Shown here piece after piece: positions 1-8,739 of a DNA stretch of 64,000 bases. The stretch lies in assembly GCF_024055575.1 (NCBI RefSeq), contig NZ_JAMXOE010000002.1, positions 496,001 to 560,000 on the forward strand, written 5' to 3'. The notes under the pieces are model-generated. The model had not been told where the DNA came from. It saw only the letters and a program-made list of their open reading frames with translations, and ran no database searches. The stretch comes from Mucilaginibacter flavidus (lineage in GTDB: Bacteria; Bacteroidota; Bacteroidia; Sphingobacteriales; Sphingobacteriaceae). A program made the translations under genes and the position numbers. Within the stretch, counting starts at the first letter, position 1; each line of letters starts with the position of its first letter.

Positions 1-782
1 CGGTAGGATTCAGGGATGATGCCTTTAACCACAAAATGGGACCTGAAGACGGTGTCGCCGACGGCCGCGACGAATTGATAAAAGCGGTGCGTTTCCAGTT
101 TAAGCGTGGATCGGATGTTATCAAGATAGCCTCAACCGGCGGCGTACTTGATTTGAGCGAAAACAGCTCGGGCGCCGAGTTTTCGGTAGATGAAATAAAA
201 GCTGTGGTTGAAACTGCCAAAGATTACGGACTGCGCGTGGCCTGCCATGCCCATGGTGCCGAAGGGATCAAAAGGGCCATACTTGGCGGGGTTACCTCAA
301 TTGAGCATGGCACCTTCATGAACGAGGAAGATATGGAGCTGGCAAAAAAATACGGCACTTATTTGGTGCCTACCATCATTGCCGGGAAATCGGTTGCTGA
401 TTCTGCAAAAATAAGCGGCTATTTTCCGCCCGTTATTGCGCGTAAGGCGATGGAAGTTGGCACAGTGATACAGCAAACATTTGGAAAGGCCTACAAGGCG
501 GGTGTAAAAATAGCGTTCGGCACCGATGCCGGTGTGTACGCCCATGGAAAAAACGCCAAGGAATTTGAGTACATGGTTGAGGCCGGAATGCCGCCAATGG
601 AGGCCATAAAAGCTGCAACCACCAGCGCCGCCGATTTGCTGGGCGTAAGCGATAAACTGGGCAGCGTTGAAAAAGGTAAACTTGCCGACATTGTAGCCGT
701 GGACGGCGACCCACTTCAAGACATTAAAACAATGCAACATATGGCCTTTATAATGAAGGACGGGAAAATATACCTGCAATAA
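1..782 (+). CDS. Metal-dependent amidohydrolase, C-terminal part (imidazolonepropionase-like)
   Basis: This is the C-terminal part of an amidohydrolase-superfamily enzyme; the frame is open back to the window edge, so the true start lies outside. Visible metal and catalytic landmarks are a lysine in VIKIASTGG, the CHAHG pair, SIEHG and the late aspartate in FGTDAG. The C-terminus has the usual GSVEKGKLADIVAVDGDPL segment, which closes the small beta-sandwich. Such proteins hydrolyse C-N bonds in cyclic amides or dipeptides (imidazolonepropionase-like or Xaa-Pro dipeptidase-like subgroups); the substrate cannot be told from this fragment. The next gene, a secreted M1 aminopeptidase, starts 11 bases after the stop, suggesting co-transcription and a shared role in peptide use. 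Whether this protein has a signal peptide is not visible. Confidence 0.85.
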   Translation, partial: VGFRDDAFNHKMGPEDGVADGRDELIKAVRFQFKRGSDVIKIASTGGVLDLSENSSGAEFSVDEIKAVVETAKDYGLRVACHAHGAEGIKRAILGGVTSIEHGTFMNEEDMELAKKYGTYLVPTIIAGKSVADSAKISGYFPPVIARKAMEVGTVIQQTFGKAYKAGVKIAFGTDAGVYAHGKNAKEFEYMVEAGMPPMEAIKAATTSAADLLGVSDKLGSVEKGKLADIVAVDGDPLQDIKTMQHMAFIMKDGKIYLQ

Positions 783-793
783 CCAACGTCGTG

Positions 794-3283
794 ATGAAAC
801 TTGAATCCTTATCCATTTTAGTGTGTGGCCTGCTCGCCGGTTTGGCTGCTAATTCGGTAAACGCCCAAACATCGGCCCCGCTCGAAAATCCGCTGATGAA
901 AATATACCGGGAAACGCCGCCGAAAATTAACGACCTGGTGCATACCAGGCTCGACGTGCGTTTCGACTACAAAAAACGCTACCTGTACGGCAAAGAATGG
1001 GTAACCTTAAAACCTCATTTTTATCCTACAGATACACTCAGGCTTGATGCAAAAGGTATGGATTTGAAAACCATCGCCCTGGTAAAAAACGGAAAAAACA
1101 TCCCGTTGAAATTCAGGTATGAGGATAGCCTATCGGTGGCCATACAATTGGATAAAGTTTATCACAATACGGAAAGCTATACTATTTACATTGACTACAC
1201 TGCCAAGCCCGAGCAATTAAACCCCAAAGTTGCCGACGAAGGTACGGGCCTGTATTTTATTAATCCGGACGGCACTGAAAAAGATAAGCCAACGCAAATA
1301 TGGACACAAGGCGAGGCGGAAAGCTCATCCTGCTGGTTCCCTACCATCGATAAGCCCGAACAGAAAACAACTTCGGAAGTAAGCATGACCGTGCCGGCAA
1401 AGTACGTAACCTTATCAAATGGCCGGCTGGCTACACAAAAAGTTAACGGTGACGGCTCGCGTACCGACACCTGGAAAATGGAGCTGCCAAACGCACCCTA
1501 TTTGTTTACCATGGTAGTGGGCGATTTTAAAATTTATAAAGATAAATGGCGCGATAAAGAAATTAGCTATTACCTGGAACCTAAGTATGCCCCTTACGCT
1601 AAAGAGATATTCGGGATGACGCCCGAAATAGTAGAATTTTATTCGAAAACACTTGGCGTCGACTTCCCGTGGAACAAGTACTCACAAGTAGTAGTGCGCG
1701 ATTTCACCGGCGGCGCAATGGAGAATACAACGGCTACAACCCATTCAGAAAACATACAGCAAACACACCGCGAGCTGCTGGATGCCTATTATAATTATGC
1801 CCGCAGCACTATAGCCCACGAACTGTTCCACCAATGGTTCGGCGATTTTGTAACTACTGAAAGCTGGAGCAATATTACAGTGAACGAATCGTTTGCCGAC
1901 TTTAGCGAAACCATTTGGGCCGAACATAAATACGGTAAAGATGAAGGTGATGCACATGGCTACGCCGACTTACAACGCTACCTGAATTCGCCCGGCTCAG
2001 ATACCAAAAACCTGGTGCGTTTTCATTATGTGCAAGTATTTGACGTTGCTGATGCCGTAACTTACCAAAAAGGCGGCAGGATTTTAAATATGCTGCGGAA
2101 TTACTTAGGTGATGCAGCTTTTTTTAAGGGATTGAACATCTACCTGAAAACAAACGCTTATAGCAATGGCGAAGCCCAGCAGCTTCGCCTGGCCGAAGAG
2201 CAAGCCAGCGGACGGGACCTGACCTGGTTTTTTAACCAATGGTATTATGGCGCCGGTCATCCCATATTGAATATAAGCTACAAATGGGACGAGGCCACTA
2301 AAACTCAAACCGTTTATTTACAGCAAACACAAACCGGGCAAACTTTCAGACTACCAATGGCTATTGATATTTACGCCGGCGGCAAAAAAGAACGCCACAA
2401 TGTTTGGATGAGCGACAAAACTGATACACTCATCTTCCATGTGACATCAAAACCAGATTTGGTAAATGTTGATGGCGATAAAGTATTGTTGAGCGCCAAA
2501 ACTGATAGCAAAACTCCGGATGAATACGCATTCCAATATTTTAACGCCCCTTTATATGTCGACCGTTTGGAAGCTATAACTTTTGCAGCGGCAAACAAAA
2601 CCGATGAAAGGGCTCAGAAAATATTGACAGCGGCCCTAAAAGATAAATATTACGGCTTGCAGGTTAAGGCCATCAAAGCCCTCGATTTAAGCAACAAGGA
2701 TATCCGAAACGGTGCATTGCCGGCATTGACCCTGCTGGCCCAAACAAGCGAAAATACTTTGGTTAAAGCTGCCGCAATTACCGCTTTGGATAAATTAAAA
2801 ACGCCTGCCAATTTGCAGCTGTTTAAAAATGCTTTAGGCAGCCAATCGTACGCTGTGCAAGGCGCGGCCTTAAGTGCTTTAGCAGAACTAGACCCCGCGC
2901 AGGCATTACCGCTTGCTAAAAATTACGAAAATGATAACAAAGGCGCCCTTAGCCTGGCAATACTAGCTGTTTATGCCAATAACGGCAGCGACGAACAGTG
3001 GCCTTACGTATACACTTCGTTCCAAAAGGCTACATCGCAAGGCCAATTTGGCATGATAAACGGCCCCTTTGCCGTAATGGTTGGCCGTGTAAAAAATCCG
3101 GCGTATGCACAGCAGGGCATAATCGCAATGAAAGAGTTCGGATTGAAGTTTAAAGGGTTTGGATTGGCCCAGCCTGTTATTGCCGCATTGAATGGTGTAA
3201 AGGCCCAGCGCGCTAAAATGAACGACGGCGAATCGGTTAAAGTAATCGACGATGCTATTAAACAATTAAGTGAAACAAAGTAG
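794..3283 (+). CDS. Secreted M1 family aminopeptidase (copy 1)
   Basis: This is a zinc aminopeptidase of the gluzincin M1 family, about 829 residues, with an N-terminal signal peptide ending near VNAQ. It shows the exopeptidase motif GGAMEN near residue 307 and the zinc site HELFHQWFGD near 342 with the third ligand glutamate in NESFADF. The C-terminal third contains repeated alanine-rich helical segments of HEAT-like character, as in other M1 enzymes. It should remove N-terminal residues from peptides in the periplasm or outside the cell. A GTG lies one codon before the ATG; I prefer the ATG at 794. It follows the amidohydrolase by 11 bases and is followed after 58 bases by a close paralogue, so a tandem duplication is evident. 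Confidence 0.93.
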   Translation: MKLESLSILVCGLLAGLAANSVNAQTSAPLENPLMKIYRETPPKINDLVHTRLDVRFDYKKRYLYGKEWVTLKPHFYPTDTLRLDAKGMDLKTIALVKNGKNIPLKFRYEDSLSVAIQLDKVYHNTESYTIYIDYTAKPEQLNPKVADEGTGLYFINPDGTEKDKPTQIWTQGEAESSSCWFPTIDKPEQKTTSEVSMTVPAKYVTLSNGRLATQKVNGDGSRTDTWKMELPNAPYLFTMVVGDFKIYKDKWRDKEISYYLEPKYAPYAKEIFGMTPEIVEFYSKTLGVDFPWNKYSQVVVRDFTGGAMENTTATTHSENIQQTHRELLDAYYNYARSTIAHELFHQWFGDFVTTESWSNITVNESFADFSETIWAEHKYGKDEGDAHGYADLQRYLNSPGSDTKNLVRFHYVQVFDVADAVTYQKGGRILNMLRNYLGDAAFFKGLNIYLKTNAYSNGEAQQLRLAEEQASGRDLTWFFNQWYYGAGHPILNISYKWDEATKTQTVYLQQTQTGQTFRLPMAIDIYAGGKKERHNVWMSDKTDTLIFHVTSKPDLVNVDGDKVLLSAKTDSKTPDEYAFQYFNAPLYVDRLEAITFAAANKTDERAQKILTAALKDKYYGLQVKAIKALDLSNKDIRNGALPALTLLAQTSENTLVKAAAITALDKLKTPANLQLFKNALGSQSYAVQGAALSALAELDPAQALPLAKNYENDNKGALSLAILAVYANNGSDEQWPYVYTSFQKATSQGQFGMINGPFAVMVGRVKNPAYAQQGIIAMKEFGLKFKGFGLAQPVIAALNGVKAQRAKMNDGESVKVIDDAIKQLSETK

Positions 3284-3341
3284 GTACGCAATGCATTGTG
3301 TATCTTATAAAAAGAACAAAAACCTCTACAAATAAATAACC

Positions 3342-5837
3342 ATGAATTTTAAAAAACTATCACCATTTATCCTTACAGGCCTGTTTGTTGGGCTTGCTGC
3401 AACGGGGGTAAATGCACAGGCTACCAAACCGGAAGACCCGGCAATGAAAATTTACCGCGAAACACCGCCAAAAATTAACGATTTGGTGCACACCAAACTT
3501 GACGTGCGTTTCGATTATAAAAAACGCTTCCTGTATGGCAAAGAATGGGTTACTTTAAAGCCGCATTTTTACCCAACTGATACCTTAAGGCTCGACGCTA
3601 AAGGTATGGACCTTAAAACCATAGCCATTGTAAAAAATGGTAAAAATGTGCCGCTGAAGTTCAGGTATGACGATAGTCTTACCGTGGCTATCCAACTGGA
3701 CAAAGTTTATCATAGTACTGAAAGCTATACCATCTACATTGATTATACTGCAAAGCCAAATCAATTGCATATTAAGAGCAGCGCAGCCATAAACGATGCA
3801 AAAGGGCTATACTTTATTAATCCCGATGGTACCGAAAAAGATAAGCCGATCCAGATTTGGACACAAGGCGAAACTACCGGTTCATCGTGCTGGTTCCCTA
3901 CCATTGATTTGTCGGAACAAAAAACTACTGACGAAATCAACATGACCGTGCTGAACAAATATGTAACACTATCAAACGGTAAACTGGTATCACAAAAAGT
4001 TAATGGTGATGGCACACGTACCGATACCTGGAAACAGGATTTACCGCACTCGCCATACTTGTTTATGATGGCCGTTGGCGATTTTAAAATTTATAAAGAC
4101 AAATGGCGCGATAAAGAAGTTAGCTATTACCTGGAGCCAAAATACGCCCCTTATGCCAAGCAGATTTTCGGCATGACGCCCGAGCTGATTGAGTTTTACT
4201 CAAAAACCCTTGGTGTTGATTATCCATGGGCCAAGTACTCGCAGATTGTGGTACGTGACTACGTGAGCGGTGCGATGGAAAATACTTCGGCGACCTTACA
4301 TGGCGAGTACGTGCAGGAAACCCCGCGCGAACTGATTGATGCCAATTATGATGCCGGCCGCAGCACCATCGCACACGAGTTATTCCATCAGTGGTTTGGC
4401 GATTTGGTTACTGCCGAAAGCTGGAGCAACCTTACTGTAAATGAATCATTTGCCGATTTTAGCGAAATGCTTTGGGCCGAGCACAAATATGGCCAGGATG
4501 AAGCCGATTCGCACAGTAACGATGCGATGCAAAACTACCTGGGCTCGCCTGATGCTAAAGGCAAAAACCTGGTTCGCTTTCACTATGTTGATAAAGAGGA
4601 CGTTTTTGATGTGGTAACCTACCAAAAAGGTGGTCGCATTTTAAATATGTTGCGCAACTATTTGGGTCAAGAGGCCTTTTACAAGGGTTTAGGGTTATAC
4701 CTGAAAACCAATGCTTATAAGGAAGGTGAGCCACACCAGCTACGTTTGGCCCTTGAGCAAGTAAGCGGGCGCGACCTTACCTGGTTTTTTAACCAATGGT
4801 ATTACGGCGCAGGTCACCCCGAGCTCAAGATAAGCTACAAATATGACGATGCTACCAAAACAGAAACTGTTTACTTAGCGCAAGCCCAGGAAGGCCAAAC
4901 ATTTAAACTGCCGATGAATATTGATATTTATGCAGGTGGCAAGAAGAATAGGTACAAAGTTTGGATGAACGATAAGGCTGATACGCTGAATTTTCAATCG
5001 GCAACCAAGCCCGATTTGGTGAATTTTGATGCTGATAAAACTTTACTTACCAAAAAAACCGACGACAAAACGCTTGACGAATTTGCATTCCAGTATTTTA
5101 ACGCGCCACTGTTTATGGACCGCCTGGAAGCCATAACTTTTGCAGGCAACCACCAAAGCGATAAAGCCGGGCAAAAAGTAATGATTGCTGCTTTAAAGGA
5201 TAAATATTATGGTTTGCGCATTCGTGCCATCAGGGCGTTAAACATGAGCAATGATGACATACATAATGCAGCCTTGCCAGTATTGGTTTCGTTAGCACAA
5301 AGTGACGAAAACACATTAGTCCGCGCGGCAGCCATCGCCAAACTTGGCGCATTAAAGGCCTCGGGCAATATGGCGCTGTTTCAGCAGGCGTTAACGAGCC
5401 AGTCGTACGCTGTGCAGGCTGCTGCCTTAAATGCAATTGCTTTGATTGACCCGGCACAATCATTAACTATAGCCAAAGGTTTTGAGGCCGACAACAAAGG
5501 CGCACTTAGCCAGGCTATTGTGAATACTTATGCTCTGAACGGCACCAGCGAGCAATGGCCATATATCTACAAAAAATATATGGATGCAGGCCCGCAAAAT
5601 AAATTCGGTTTAACCCGCAGCTTTGCAGCAATGACAGGCCGCGTTGATAAGCCTGAATATGCGCAGCAAGGTATTAGTGCTCTTAAAGACCTGGGTATTA
5701 AATACAAACAGTTTGGTGTTGGCCCGTTTGTTACCGGCTTACTAACCACTATTAAAGGCCAGCGCGAAAAACTGAATGATGCCGCCTCAGCAAAAGCTGC
5801 TGATGAAGCCGTAAAAGCGGTGAATGACGCAAAGTAG
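3342..5837 (+). CDS. Secreted M1 family aminopeptidase (copy 2)
   Basis: This 831-residue enzyme is a close paralogue of the preceding gene along its whole length, with long identical stretches such as KIYRETPPKINDLVHT near the N-terminus. It keeps the signal peptide (ending near VNAQ), the GAMEN motif, HELFHQWFGD and the NESFADF glutamate, so both copies look catalytically intact. The two differ more in the C-terminal helical region and in a small insertion around residue 147 (HIKSSAAINDAKG against NPKVADEGTG). A short A-rich spacer of 58 bases precedes it. Two consecutive hairpins with T tracts follow the stop, closing the amidohydrolase-peptidase transcription unit. Difference in peptide preference between the copies is an inference only. 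Confidence 0.93.
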   Translation: MNFKKLSPFILTGLFVGLAATGVNAQATKPEDPAMKIYRETPPKINDLVHTKLDVRFDYKKRFLYGKEWVTLKPHFYPTDTLRLDAKGMDLKTIAIVKNGKNVPLKFRYDDSLTVAIQLDKVYHSTESYTIYIDYTAKPNQLHIKSSAAINDAKGLYFINPDGTEKDKPIQIWTQGETTGSSCWFPTIDLSEQKTTDEINMTVLNKYVTLSNGKLVSQKVNGDGTRTDTWKQDLPHSPYLFMMAVGDFKIYKDKWRDKEVSYYLEPKYAPYAKQIFGMTPELIEFYSKTLGVDYPWAKYSQIVVRDYVSGAMENTSATLHGEYVQETPRELIDANYDAGRSTIAHELFHQWFGDLVTAESWSNLTVNESFADFSEMLWAEHKYGQDEADSHSNDAMQNYLGSPDAKGKNLVRFHYVDKEDVFDVVTYQKGGRILNMLRNYLGQEAFYKGLGLYLKTNAYKEGEPHQLRLALEQVSGRDLTWFFNQWYYGAGHPELKISYKYDDATKTETVYLAQAQEGQTFKLPMNIDIYAGGKKNRYKVWMNDKADTLNFQSATKPDLVNFDADKTLLTKKTDDKTLDEFAFQYFNAPLFMDRLEAITFAGNHQSDKAGQKVMIAALKDKYYGLRIRAIRALNMSNDDIHNAALPVLVSLAQSDENTLVRAAAIAKLGALKASGNMALFQQALTSQSYAVQAAALNAIALIDPAQSLTIAKGFEADNKGALSQAIVNTYALNGTSEQWPYIYKKYMDAGPQNKFGLTRSFAAMTGRVDKPEYAQQGISALKDLGIKYKQFGVGPFVTGLLTTIKGQREKLNDAASAKAADEAVKAVNDAK

Positions 5838-5845
5838 TATTTTGT

Positions 5846-5875
5846 AAAGACGCCCCGATACATCGGGGCGTCTTT
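5846..5875 (+). terminator. Intrinsic terminator after the M1 tandem
   Basis: A perfect 14-bp inverted repeat (AAAGACGCCCCGAT and its complement) with a two-base loop begins 8 bases after the M1 copy 2 stop. The right arm ends in TCTTT followed by ATTAA. The symmetric A/T flanks could let it act in both directions, but no leftward gene ends here. Confidence 0.85.
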
Positions 5876-5882
5876 ATTAAAG

Positions 5883-5916
5883 CAGCCGGTTTCGAAAGAG
5901 GCCGGCTGTTTTTTTT
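5883..5916 (+). terminator. Second tandem intrinsic terminator
   Basis: A 7-bp stem CAGCCGG/CCGGCTG with a 12-base loop is followed by eight T residues. It lies 7 bases after the first hairpin, giving a double stop for rightward transcription. Confidence 0.8.
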
Positions 5917-5962
5917 AACATTTTTCGCATGAGAATTAACGTGATTTAACATTTCGTTTCTC

Positions 5963-5970
5963 TAAATTTG
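5963..5970 (+). promoter_or_regulatory. Candidate -7 promoter box of the small secreted protein gene
   Basis: TAAATTTG matches the Bacteroidota -7 consensus TAnnTTTG and lies about 63 bases before the ATG of the next rightward gene, just after two terminators. No clear -33 TTTG is seen at the right distance. Confidence 0.4.
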
Positions 5971-6033
5971 TTTTCCATGCGTGGTTAAGACGCGAAGTAT
6001 CGCGCCTCTAAGTTGCACCTAAATTAAATCGTT

Positions 6034-6447
6034 ATGAAAAAAATAATAATTGCTTTTATATTATTCGGGAGTGCCTACCAGCTAAAGGCACAGCAGGTAA
6101 AGGTTAATCCTGCCGATAGTATTTTGGCATCCATAAACAATTCAATTAAAGCTCAAAACAACTCCTGGAAACAGTTGACATCAGGTCTGAAAGCAGACCA
6201 GGTGCTGGCTTTATATGTTGATAAAACAGACGCCCAGGCTTCGTTAAACAATCTGTATTTCTCCAACAATATGCCAGTTGTAGTTTTACCGGGGAACTCA
6301 AAAATGCCGGTTGCACGATTAGATGGATATGATAAAATGCCTGTTAAATCGGCAAATTCCGACAACGGTGTCGTCAATCAGCAATTCTTCAAGAGTTTGC
6401 CTACCTTTAGACTTCCGGCAGAACTTTCCCCTGCTCCTGTGAAGTAA
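6034..6447 (+). CDS. Small secreted protein of unknown function
   Basis: This is a 137-residue protein with an N-terminal signal peptide (KKIIIAFILFGSAYQLKAQ) and no lipobox, so probably periplasmic or exported. I do not recognise a family. The mature part has a polar first half and a proline-containing tail ending in LPAELSPAPVK; the middle contains NNMPVVVLPGNSKMPVARLDGYD, a short beta-rich-looking stretch, here cited in part. It is a single-gene unit with its own candidate promoter. Its last 41 bases overlap the end of the convergent hydroxylase gene, leaving no room for a separating terminator. The clean signal peptide and steady codon use support it as real. Confidence 0.7.
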   Translation: MKKIIIAFILFGSAYQLKAQQVKVNPADSILASINNSIKAQNNSWKQLTSGLKADQVLALYVDKTDAQASLNNLYFSNNMPVVVLPGNSKMPVARLDGYDKMPVKSANSDNGVVNQQFFKSLPTFRLPAELSPAPVK

Positions 6448-7258
6448 CAACTTGTGCGCCTGATTTTTTTTGCGCCTCGCGGATAAGCTTACCCTGCTCC
6501 CGTTGTTCAACTATTTCATCATAACTCGCCTCGTAGGTTGGATGGTTGGTGTGCATCACCCTGTCCCAAAAGTTAAAATAAAGGCCGTAATTGCATTTTA
6601 CCAACCGATGGTGCATATTATGATGAGTAGATGTGTTGTGCCATTTAAACAGCATGTGACTGGCAAAGCCCTTTGGGAAAAGTTCGTAACCCAAATGCCC
6701 GGCAACATTCAGCAGCAGCGAGTATAATCCAAAAATAACTATAGTAGTGGCATGATGAGGAATGGTGAAAGCTATCAACGGGATGATGCCTACTTCAACC
6801 ACAGCCTCAATCGGGTGAAAAGCATAGGCTGCAAACGGTGTTGGGTTGATAGATAAGTGGTGTACTTTATGCACGTATTTAAAAATGGGCTTCCAGTGCA
6901 TCAGGCGATGCGTCCAATAGAAATAAGTATCATGCATTAGTATCATCAGCAAAATACTGAAAAAATAGTAGAAGTAGCCGTACTTATCAAATGGCGTGTA
7001 TACCAGCGTCAGCCCTTTCATACCGGCTATTACCGTCAGCATTATTATTACCCCAAATATCAGTACGGTGAAAAAAGAATATTTTATTTCGCGGAAGATG
7101 TGTTGTTTTTCGGGGTAACGCTGTTGAATTTTTGAAGCCCAGTACCGCTTATTTTTCCATACATAAAAAACCAGGTAAAAAGAACCCGTGAATAGCAGGT
7201 AGCGTACAGCTATGTTCAGCAGCAGTTTTAAAGCATCGAATGACAGAAGCGTTTGCAT
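6407..7258 (-). CDS. Sterol desaturase / fatty acid hydroxylase family membrane protein
   Basis: This is a 283-residue integral-membrane di-iron enzyme of the fatty acid hydroxylase superfamily. The histidine clusters are all visible: HDTYFYWTHRLMH near residues 109-121, HKVHH near 130, and HNMHH late in the protein. Four or more hydrophobic segments precede and separate them. Family members hydroxylate or desaturate lipids such as sterols, sphingoid bases, fatty acids or carotenoids; the lipid substrate here is unknown, though sphingolipid hydroxylation would suit a sphingolipid-making Bacteroidota (inference). The gene starts 19 bases after the CdaA stop on the same strand, so the two are probably co-transcribed, and its 3' end overlaps the convergent small secreted gene by 41 bases. 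Confidence 0.9.
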   Translation of the reverse strand: MQTLLSFDALKLLLNIAVRYLLFTGSFYLVFYVWKNKRYWASKIQQRYPEKQHIFREIKYSFFTVLIFGVIIMLTVIAGMKGLTLVYTPFDKYGYFYYFFSILLMILMHDTYFYWTHRLMHWKPIFKYVHKVHHLSINPTPFAAYAFHPIEAVVEVGIIPLIAFTIPHHATTIVIFGLYSLLLNVAGHLGYELFPKGFASHMLFKWHNTSTHHNMHHRLVKCNYGLYFNFWDRVMHTNHPTYEASYDEIVEQREQGKLIREAQKKSGAQVVTSQEQGKVLPEV

Positions 7259-7277
7259 ATCTACTAAACGTTAAAAA

Positions 7278-8069
7278 TCAAAAATCCTTATTCAGCAACT
7301 TTTCCAGCTCGGCAAAGCTGATGTTCATTTTAACACGGCCCTGCTTGGCATATGATATTTCGCCGGTTTCTTCGGATACGATGATAGCCGTGGCATCGTT
7401 CGATTCGGTTACCCCAATACCGGCACGATGACGCAAACCAAACTGTGTTGGCAGATCGGTTTTCTCGGTAAGCGGTAAAATACAGCTGGCCGATTTTATT
7501 TTATTTTCAGAAATCACCACCGCCCCATCATGCAACGGACTGCTTTTTTGAAAAATACTTTCAAGCAAACGTTTTGAAATTTTGGCCTCAATCATTTCGC
7601 AGCTGTTCTGGTAAAACTGCTCATCGTAATACTTGGCGAAAACTATCAAGGCACCAGTGCGCGTTTGTTTCAAACTTTTGCAGGCATCGATAATAGGCTT
7701 AATACGGGCATAGTTATCCTTTTCAATTTGTGCCTTACCGAAAAAATACTGCCACCAGGCTTTGTTGCGCTGCAGCGAAGCATTTTTACCCACCAGCAGT
7801 AGAAAACGCCGAATTTCCTGCTGAAACAGGACGATTACCGCAATAATACCAACGTCAGCCACCTTTTTCAGTATACCGGCAAGCAGGGGCATTTTGCTTT
7901 CGGGCACTATAAAATACAGCACGTATATCAACGCAAGCCCTATAAAAATATTGGCAGCGATTGTTCCCCTAATCAGGTTGTACAGCTGGTATATTATAAT
8001 AGCCAGCAATACAATATCTAAAATGGAGAAGGGTGTTATCTTGAAAAGCTTAAAATCAAACGCTTGCAT
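7278..8069 (-). CDS. cdaA: Membrane-bound diadenylate cyclase CdaA
   Basis: This 263-residue protein makes cyclic di-AMP from two ATP. Three hydrophobic helices occupy roughly residues 15-85, and the DisA_N catalytic domain follows. The signature DGAV lies near residue 181 and RHRAGIG near 213, both intact. In Bacteroidota the enzyme is the usual sole c-di-AMP synthase, affecting turgor, potassium and envelope homeostasis. The usual partner CdaR is not visible nearby. It lies in a leftward run of genes just upstream of the hydroxylase gene, with an 86-base gap from the haemoglobin gene that contains an AAAGTC-type short repeat. Confidence 0.95.
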   Translation of the reverse strand: MQAFDFKLFKITPFSILDIVLLAIIIYQLYNLIRGTIAANIFIGLALIYVLYFIVPESKMPLLAGILKKVADVGIIAVIVLFQQEIRRFLLLVGKNASLQRNKAWWQYFFGKAQIEKDNYARIKPIIDACKSLKQTRTGALIVFAKYYDEQFYQNSCEMIEAKISKRLLESIFQKSSPLHDGAVVISENKIKSASCILPLTEKTDLPTQFGLRHRAGIGVTESNDATAIIVSEETGEISYAKQGRVKMNISFAELEKLLNKDF

Positions 8070-8089
8070 AAAAGCGAAGTTAGGTATTT

Positions 8090-8127
8090 AGTCCGAAAGT
8101 CAGGAAAGTCAGTAAAGTCAGTAAAGA
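8090..8127. repeat. AAAGTC short tandem repeat, copy 1
   Basis: The gap between the haemoglobin and cdaA genes carries AGTCCGAAAGTC followed by AGGAAAGTC and two AGTAAAGTC-like units. A second array of the same units lies at 8664-8697, on the other side of the haemoglobin gene. Confidence 0.7.
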
Positions 8128-8155
8128 TAATTTACGGTCTTTTTTCAGCAGCACA

Positions 8156-8638
8156 TCATCCCATAAACGGTCCGCCGGGTACACCCCAGCCCCATTGCGG
8201 CATAGGTACATTTGGGTCTTCCGTTACTTCGGCTGTGTTTGAGTTGATTACCGCTATGCGGGTGCCCCATTCCAGGTACGCGAGGAATGCCGAGCGAAAT
8301 TCCGGGTCGGAAGGCAGAGATAGTTCGTCGGCTGTTTGCAGCAACAGTTCCATCCAGCGTTTGCGGTGAGTCTCGGTAAGGTATTTTTGCAGGTGCTTTT
8401 GTATCATGCGGAAATGGTCGCCTTCGCTTTCGCTGTAAACTTTGGGCCCGCCTAATACTTCGGCCACAAAATGGGCCACATGCAGCCGGTGCTGTGGCGA
8501 CATGTGCTTGAAAACTGGTTCGAGTATATCGTCGGCTAAAACCTTATCGTAAAATTTATCAAAAAGGGTTTCGAATACCGGCATACCACCGGCCCATTCA
8601 TAAAGTGTAGGAATTGGGGTTGCATTGTTGTCTGCCAT
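8156..8638 (-). CDS. Group II truncated haemoglobin
   Basis: This 160-residue protein is a small single-domain globin of the 2/2 type. The start TLYEWAGGMPVFETLFDKFY matches the trHb A/B/E region, PVFKHM follows, and the proximal histidine is in MIQKHLQ near residue 82. A tryptophan in KRWMELL near residue 95 is the G8 tryptophan expected for group II. The protein has a proline/glycine-rich tail ending in WGWGVPGGPF, longer than the minimal fold. Roles in the family include oxygen or NO handling and peroxidase-like chemistry. It is flanked on both sides by AAAGTC repeats and lies in the leftward gene run, 86 bases before cdaA. Confidence 0.9.
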   Translation of the reverse strand: MADNNATPIPTLYEWAGGMPVFETLFDKFYDKVLADDILEPVFKHMSPQHRLHVAHFVAEVLGGPKVYSESEGDHFRMIQKHLQKYLTETHRKRWMELLLQTADELSLPSDPEFRSAFLAYLEWGTRIAVINSNTAEVTEDPNVPMPQWGWGVPGGPFMG

Positions 8639-8663
8639 CGGAAGAAAGATTTGTGGTAAATTT

Positions 8664-8697
8664 AGTCCGAAAGGTAGAAAAGTCAGTAAAGTCTAAA
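8664..8697. repeat. AAAGTC short tandem repeat, copy 2
   Basis: AGTCCGAAAG and GTCAGTAAAGTC recur here just upstream of the haemoglobin gene, matching the units at 8090-8127. Together the two arrays bracket the globin gene. Confidence 0.65.
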
Positions 8698-8739
8698 AGA
8701 AAGTTTTGTAACCCAAATCTCATATCTTTTAGCTTCTGG

